From assembly GCF_913778665.1 (NCBI RefSeq), contig NZ_CAJYVQ010000009.1, positions 62,001 to 126,000 of the forward strand: a DNA stretch of 64,000 nt, in the 5' to 3' direction. The notes below the pieces were generated by a model. The model saw nothing but the letters and a program-made list of their open reading frames with translations. It was not told the origin of the DNA and made no database searches. The DNA is from an uncultured Stenotrophomonas sp. Lineage in GTDB: Bacteria; Pseudomonadota; Gammaproteobacteria; Xanthomonadales; Xanthomonadaceae. The position numbers and the translations under genes are program-made. Shown in pieces: positions 61,149 through 64,000 of this stretch. The number at the start of each line of letters is the position of its first letter. Position 1 is the first letter of the stretch.

Positions 61149-61351
61149 GCCATTGCCGAACCGTGATCGAGCCGTTGCCCGATGGTGTCAGCCAGCCAAG
61201 GCGGGCATCCTGACCTTGCCGGATCCGGGGCCGCAGGCAGCTCAACCCGGAGGCGCGTGAGCAGCGCCGCGCCGGCACCCTCCTCGAACGATTCAGGCAG
61301 GTCGCTGCCGCGTTCGCAGCATCTGCGACGGCCGGTCGTATCCTTCCGGCC

Positions 61352-61852
61352 ATGCATTCCTCCCACGGCTTCCGCACCGCTCCGATTCCCTCTGGCTGGG
61401 TCCAGACGGGTGAGCGCTGGGCGCTCTGGTACAACGGGCGCGAGACGGCCAGCGTCACGCCCGACGGCGGTCCAGGGGTCCGGCTATGGATGGAAGGCCA
61501 GAAGATGTGGCAGGTGAAGGAAGTTCGCGCGGGCAGCGTGCGGCAGGCGAAGCGCTTCGCCGAGCGCTGGTGCGCAGCCCGGCTTTATCCCGAGCTGCCT
61601 CTGCGTGAGGCCGTTGCCCGGCTGACCGACAGCACGCCGATCCAGTTGCCCCCGCCGCTGCCCGGCCTGCCGCCAACCCGCGAGCAGCAGCAACAGGCCC
61701 GGCGCCTGGCCGAGGCCGGGGCGAAGGAAGTCGAGCGGATCAAGGCGGCGCTGGAACCGCGCCGACCGCCGAAGGAGACCAAGCCAAGGGCGAGGGATCC
61801 CATGAAGACCTGGGTCAGAGCAGGGCAGGCGCAACTCCCCCGCAGCTACTGA
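61352..61852 (+). CDS. protein of unknown function with tail-fibre-like binding start
   Basis: A 166-residue protein: GWVQTGERWALWYNGRETASV near the start (core WALWYNGRE) and a long basic helical end. Not recognised. Upstream 200 bases contain no clear gene. Confidence 0.55.
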   Translation: MHSSHGFRTAPIPSGWVQTGERWALWYNGRETASVTPDGGPGVRLWMEGQKMWQVKEVRAGSVRQAKRFAERWCAARLYPELPLREAVARLTDSTPIQLPPPLPGLPPTREQQQQARRLAEAGAKEVERIKAALEPRRPPKETKPRARDPMKTWVRAGQAQLPRSY

Positions 61853-61974
61853 CCAGTGGCCAGCTTTCTGCTGCTAAGCAGTAGGCCGACGCCGCCAATG
61901 AGACACACGGCACGGGCTTTGTCGGGCTGTGCAGCACACGTCTGAATGATGCCGAAAAAACGTGTCACCAACAG

Positions 61975-62002
61975 TTGACGCATTTGTCCGTACTTGTATA
62001 AT
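61975..62002 (+). promoter_or_regulatory. strong sigma-70 promoter for the HTH gene
   Basis: TTGACG is followed after 16 bases by a perfect TATAAT. The start codon is 54 bases downstream, with GGGAG as ribosome-binding site. Confidence 0.75.
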
Positions 62003-62056
62003 CTTGCGTCTATGCACATGGTCAAGCCATTCCTCCCTTTTTTGGGAGTGCCTTAA

Positions 62057-62371
62057 ATGAACAGTCAGAACATCTTTCAGATGTTGAGCAACGATCCTGT
62101 TGAATTCAACATCGATTCCCTCAAGGCTAAGCTTGCCGTAGCCCTGGTGTCGCTTTGCCGTGAGCAGAACCTCACACAAGCGGCCATTGCCGAAAAGTTG
62201 CAGGTCAGCCAGCCGCGCGTTAGCAATCTTTTCCGCGGACGGCTGGATAAGTTCTCCATCGATGCACTGCTGAGCATGCTCATTCGGAGCGGTTACAGGA
62301 TTGATTCCAGCTTCGACCCCTCCAACACTGTTGTGCCGATCTCGATGGAAGTAAAAAAAGCGGTGCTCTAA
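62057..62371 (+). CDS. HigA/HTH_37-like regulator
   Basis: A 104-residue protein with an XRE helix-turn-helix (LTQAAIAEKLQVSQPRVSNLFRG; core QAAIAEKLQVSQPRVS). This type is commonly the antitoxin next to a RelE/Gp49-like toxin. Here the toxin-like gene converges on it. The stop codon lies in the loop of the shared terminator. Confidence 0.8.
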   Translation: MNSQNIFQMLSNDPVEFNIDSLKAKLAVALVSLCREQNLTQAAIAEKLQVSQPRVSNLFRGRLDKFSIDALLSMLIRSGYRIDSSFDPSNTVVPISMEVKKAVL

Positions 62372-62389
62372 GAGCACCGCTTTTTTTAC
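62351..62389. terminator. bidirectional terminator
   Basis: A perfect inverted repeat of 18 bp arms (GTAAAAAAAGCGGTGCTC and its complement) has just TAA, the stop of the HTH gene, in its loop. T-tracts lie on both strands, so it can end both converging transcripts. Confidence 0.95.
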
Positions 62390-62760
62390 AACGCTTTCAG
62401 CCTCGCCTCGACCGTCCGGATCATCTCCTGATCCGTGCCCTGAGCGGTCTTCTTGCCGGCGTAGAGAATGATCAGCTTCCCCGCCAACTTGCTGGTGAAC
62501 ACCACCCTGAGCCCCGGGCTTCCATTCAGCTTGATTTCCCACGCCTTCAGCCCTTTGGAAAGTGCCAGTTGGCGAATTTCCAAGTTTGGCTCCACGCCAT
62601 CCGCCAGGTAAGCAATGCAGGTGGCAACCTGCTTCGCCCGCCACTTCGGAACTGAGCCGAACATCTGCTTGAGTTCCTTTTCCGCCTGCTTCACGTATAC
62701 AACTTCACGCTTTACGCCGCCCGCTGCGGCAGCGCTGTCACCATCGCTCGTCGTAACCAT
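62386..62760 (-). CDS. RelE/Gp49-like toxin-family protein
   Basis: A 124-residue protein matching the phage-derived Gp49/HigB pattern: KQAEKELKQMFGSVPKWRAKQV (core EKELKQMFGSVP), AWEIKLNGSPGLRVVFT and the end strand LIILYAGKKT. Such proteins are often mRNA-cutting toxins. The reading of a toxin is by family; activity is unknown. Confidence 0.75.
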   Translation of the reverse strand: MVTTSDGDSAAAAGGVKREVVYVKQAEKELKQMFGSVPKWRAKQVATCIAYLADGVEPNLEIRQLALSKGLKAWEIKLNGSPGLRVVFTSKLAGKLIILYAGKKTAQGTDQEMIRTVEARLKAL

Positions 62761-63012
62761 TTGGGGTCTTTGCCTCGCAGTTCACTAATAGTCCTAGGTC
62801 CATATGCGCCTCTCTTGGTTGGTCTGAGCCACCGGTTTGGTGGCGGCCACAGTTTATGCTCGTTCGGATATATATGGCAAGTCGTTTTTGTGACTTTCTG
62901 ACATGACGAGGGTTGACAGGCTGTTCGGCAGGGCTCGAGGGGAGATTGCAGGGCACCGCTCATGCCTGGTGCCACCTGGGGAACCCCGCACGCTGGGCGT
63001 GACGGCGATCTG

Positions 63013-63046
63013 GAGGAGGGTGCTAGACCGAGGAGGGCGCTAGACC
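63013..63046 (+). repeat. 17-bp tandem repeat, two copies
   Basis: GAGGAGGGTGCTAGACC is followed directly by a copy with one change (C for T at position 9). It could be a binding site pair or remnant of expansion. Confidence 0.6.
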
Positions 63047-63223
63047 CTGGCATTCGGGCGGCAGAGAGTCGGCAATCCGTTGTCGTGGGGGTGTCTTCTC
63101 GGTCGGCGCTTGGCCATACGGGCCGGTATGCAGCAGCGCGAAGGGCACAAACGCCGCACCGCATGCGGCTTGGGCCACTGGTGACGGCTAGTCGCAAGCC
63201 GCAGAGCTGACTTGCTTAGGCTG

Positions 63224-63278
63224 GAACCGGTGTGAAATTGGCTAAAATTGGCAAAGCCATGTAGATTCACACCGGTTC
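63224..63278. promoter_or_regulatory. 13-bp inverted repeat upstream of the AlbA_2 gene
   Basis: GAACCGGTGTGAA (63224-63236) and TTCACACCGGTTC (63266-63278) are perfect inverses with 29 bases between, which include two AATTGGC copies. The repeat ends 21 bases before the start codon and may be an operator or a leader hairpin. Confidence 0.6.
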
Positions 63279-63299
63279 AACCAAGTGACAGGTGTGGCT

Positions 63300-64000
63300 G
63301 TGGACTACGTGTATGCCAGCGAACTCAGTGGTGCAGAGCGTGACCGCTTATTGACTCTCGAAGAGGACACCTTCACTGATTTAAAGGGGATCGAGGTTTC
63401 ATCGAAGAAGCTATCCATAGCGATTTCGGCATTTGCTAACACCGCCGGAGGCGATCTATACATCGGCATTTCCGAGACTGAAATCATGGGGATGAAGTCT
63501 CGGTACTGGAGGGGCTTCGCTGACCAAGAGGCCGCAAACGGTCATATTCAATCGCTTGTAGCTCTATTCCCGCTGGGAGGCGAGTTCTCCTACGGCTTTT
63601 TGCGCGCCCCGGGGTCTACGGGCCTAGTTCTTCACATCCAGGTGGCCCGCACGGCCACAATTGCGAAGGCGCACGGAAATAAAGTCTATCGTCGCTTTGG
63701 TGCCCAGAATTTGGAGGTGAAGGGCGCGGCGCTTGAGGCTTTGCGGCTCGCCAAAGGAGTAGAGAGTTACGAGAAGCAAACGGTCGATGTGAGCCTTTCT
63801 TCGGTCACAAATTCGTCGGTCCTCAAAGAGTTCGTCAAGAACGTAGTGCCCCATCAGACTCCTAAGGCATTCCTTCAGAAGCAGAACCTCATCAGAGGAG
63901 GCAAGCCGACGGTTGCTGCCTTGCTGTTGTTCGCGGAAGAGCCACAAGCCGCGCTTCCGAAGCGCTCGGGTATCAAGCTCTATCGCTACGCTACTAGCGG
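63300..64000 (+). CDS. Schlafen AlbA_2-domain protein, 5' part
   Basis: The visible 233 residues run off the window. The FTDLKGIEVSSKKLSIAISAF segment (core DLKGIEVSSKKLS), with FANTAGGDLYIGISE following, is the AlbA_2/Schlafen nucleic-acid-binding core. Proteins of this group are often ATP-binding regulators and several occur in phage-defence settings. The GTG start was chosen for AGGTG upstream; two earlier GTG codons are possible. No partner genes are visible. Confidence 0.75.
   Translation, partial: MDYVYASELSGAERDRLLTLEEDTFTDLKGIEVSSKKLSIAISAFANTAGGDLYIGISETEIMGMKSRYWRGFADQEAANGHIQSLVALFPLGGEFSYGFLRAPGSTGLVLHIQVARTATIAKAHGNKVYRRFGAQNLEVKGAALEALRLAKGVESYEKQTVDVSLSSVTNSSVLKEFVKNVVPHQTPKAFLQKQNLIRGGKPTVAALLLFAEEPQAALPKRSGIKLYRYATS

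Larger units (their letters stand above)
62761..63299. other. 539-base region without a convincing gene
   Basis: No open frame with good start signals was accepted. It contains an AT-rich stretch (GATATATATGG near 62870), a 17-bp tandem repeat and, near its right end, a long inverted repeat. A short frame starting MDLGLLVNCEAK lies just upstream of the toxin-like gene on the minus strand and could be a leader. Confidence 0.5.

Noticed and set aside
1..64000. CRISPR arrays, insertion sequences and rRNA genes
   Set aside because: No regularly spaced repeats, transposase-like proteins or rRNA-like stretches were seen on reading.

Overview
The window looks like a chromosome segment of Stenotrophomonas or a close Xanthomonadaceae relative. 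Evidence is the high GC, a GTAG-headed REP hairpin of the Stenotrophomonas SMAG type at the left edge, a GumD-like first sugar transferase, and the housekeeping set murB/pyrD/amaB. The genus is an inference; no database was searched.

Layout. Positions 1-6630 hold minus-strand host genes: a DMT-family permease, murB, pyrD, a methyltransferase and a small DUF4190 membrane protein, then a short-chain dehydrogenase coupled to an ALDH7-type aldehyde dehydrogenase (amaB). Positions 7076-18931 are a plus-strand exopolysaccharide operon: GumD-like phosphoglycosyltransferase, low-molecular-weight tyrosine phosphatase, BY-kinase, Ugd, Wzx-like flippase, GT4, Wzy-like polymerase, second GT4 and two hexapeptide acetyltransferases. 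Converging on it (24108-18975) is a minus-strand gfc/yjb-type secretion set: GfcA-like peptide, a terminator, Wza/GfcE, GfcB, GfcC and GfcD/YjbH. Together these supply precursor (UDP-glucuronate), initiation, assembly, flipping, polymerisation, length control by a kinase/phosphatase pair, and export through the outer membrane. A PAP2 phosphatase and tRNA-Arg(CCT) follow.

A nearly complete HK97/lambda-type siphoprophage starts at the tRNA 3' end. Its left arm is integrase, an excisionase-like gene and small early genes. The immunity region (29.6-31.5 kb) has a CI-type repressor, a Cro-like gene and a set of palindromic operators. The right arm carries a CII-like protein, an O-like initiator with 22-bp iterons inside its gene, a P-like protein, NinB, a YbcO-like nuclease, a frameshifted RusA, a Q-like antiterminator, a GH19 lysis cassette with nested Rz/Rz1, HNH plus terminase, portal, ClpP-type protease, HK97-like capsid, and a lambda-order tail with a programmed -1 frameshift. 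Several accessory genes (at 27.4, 29.8, 35.3, 37.4, 51.7 and 59.6 kb) interrupt the phage modules and are candidates for lysogenic conversion, superinfection exclusion or host-range change.

The right end (60.1-64 kb) has a YedK/HMCES-type protein, unknown small genes, a convergent HTH/RelE-like pair sharing one bidirectional terminator, and a Schlafen AlbA_2-type gene cut off by the window edge. No copy of the tRNA 3' end was seen on the right, so the far attachment site probably lies beyond the window.
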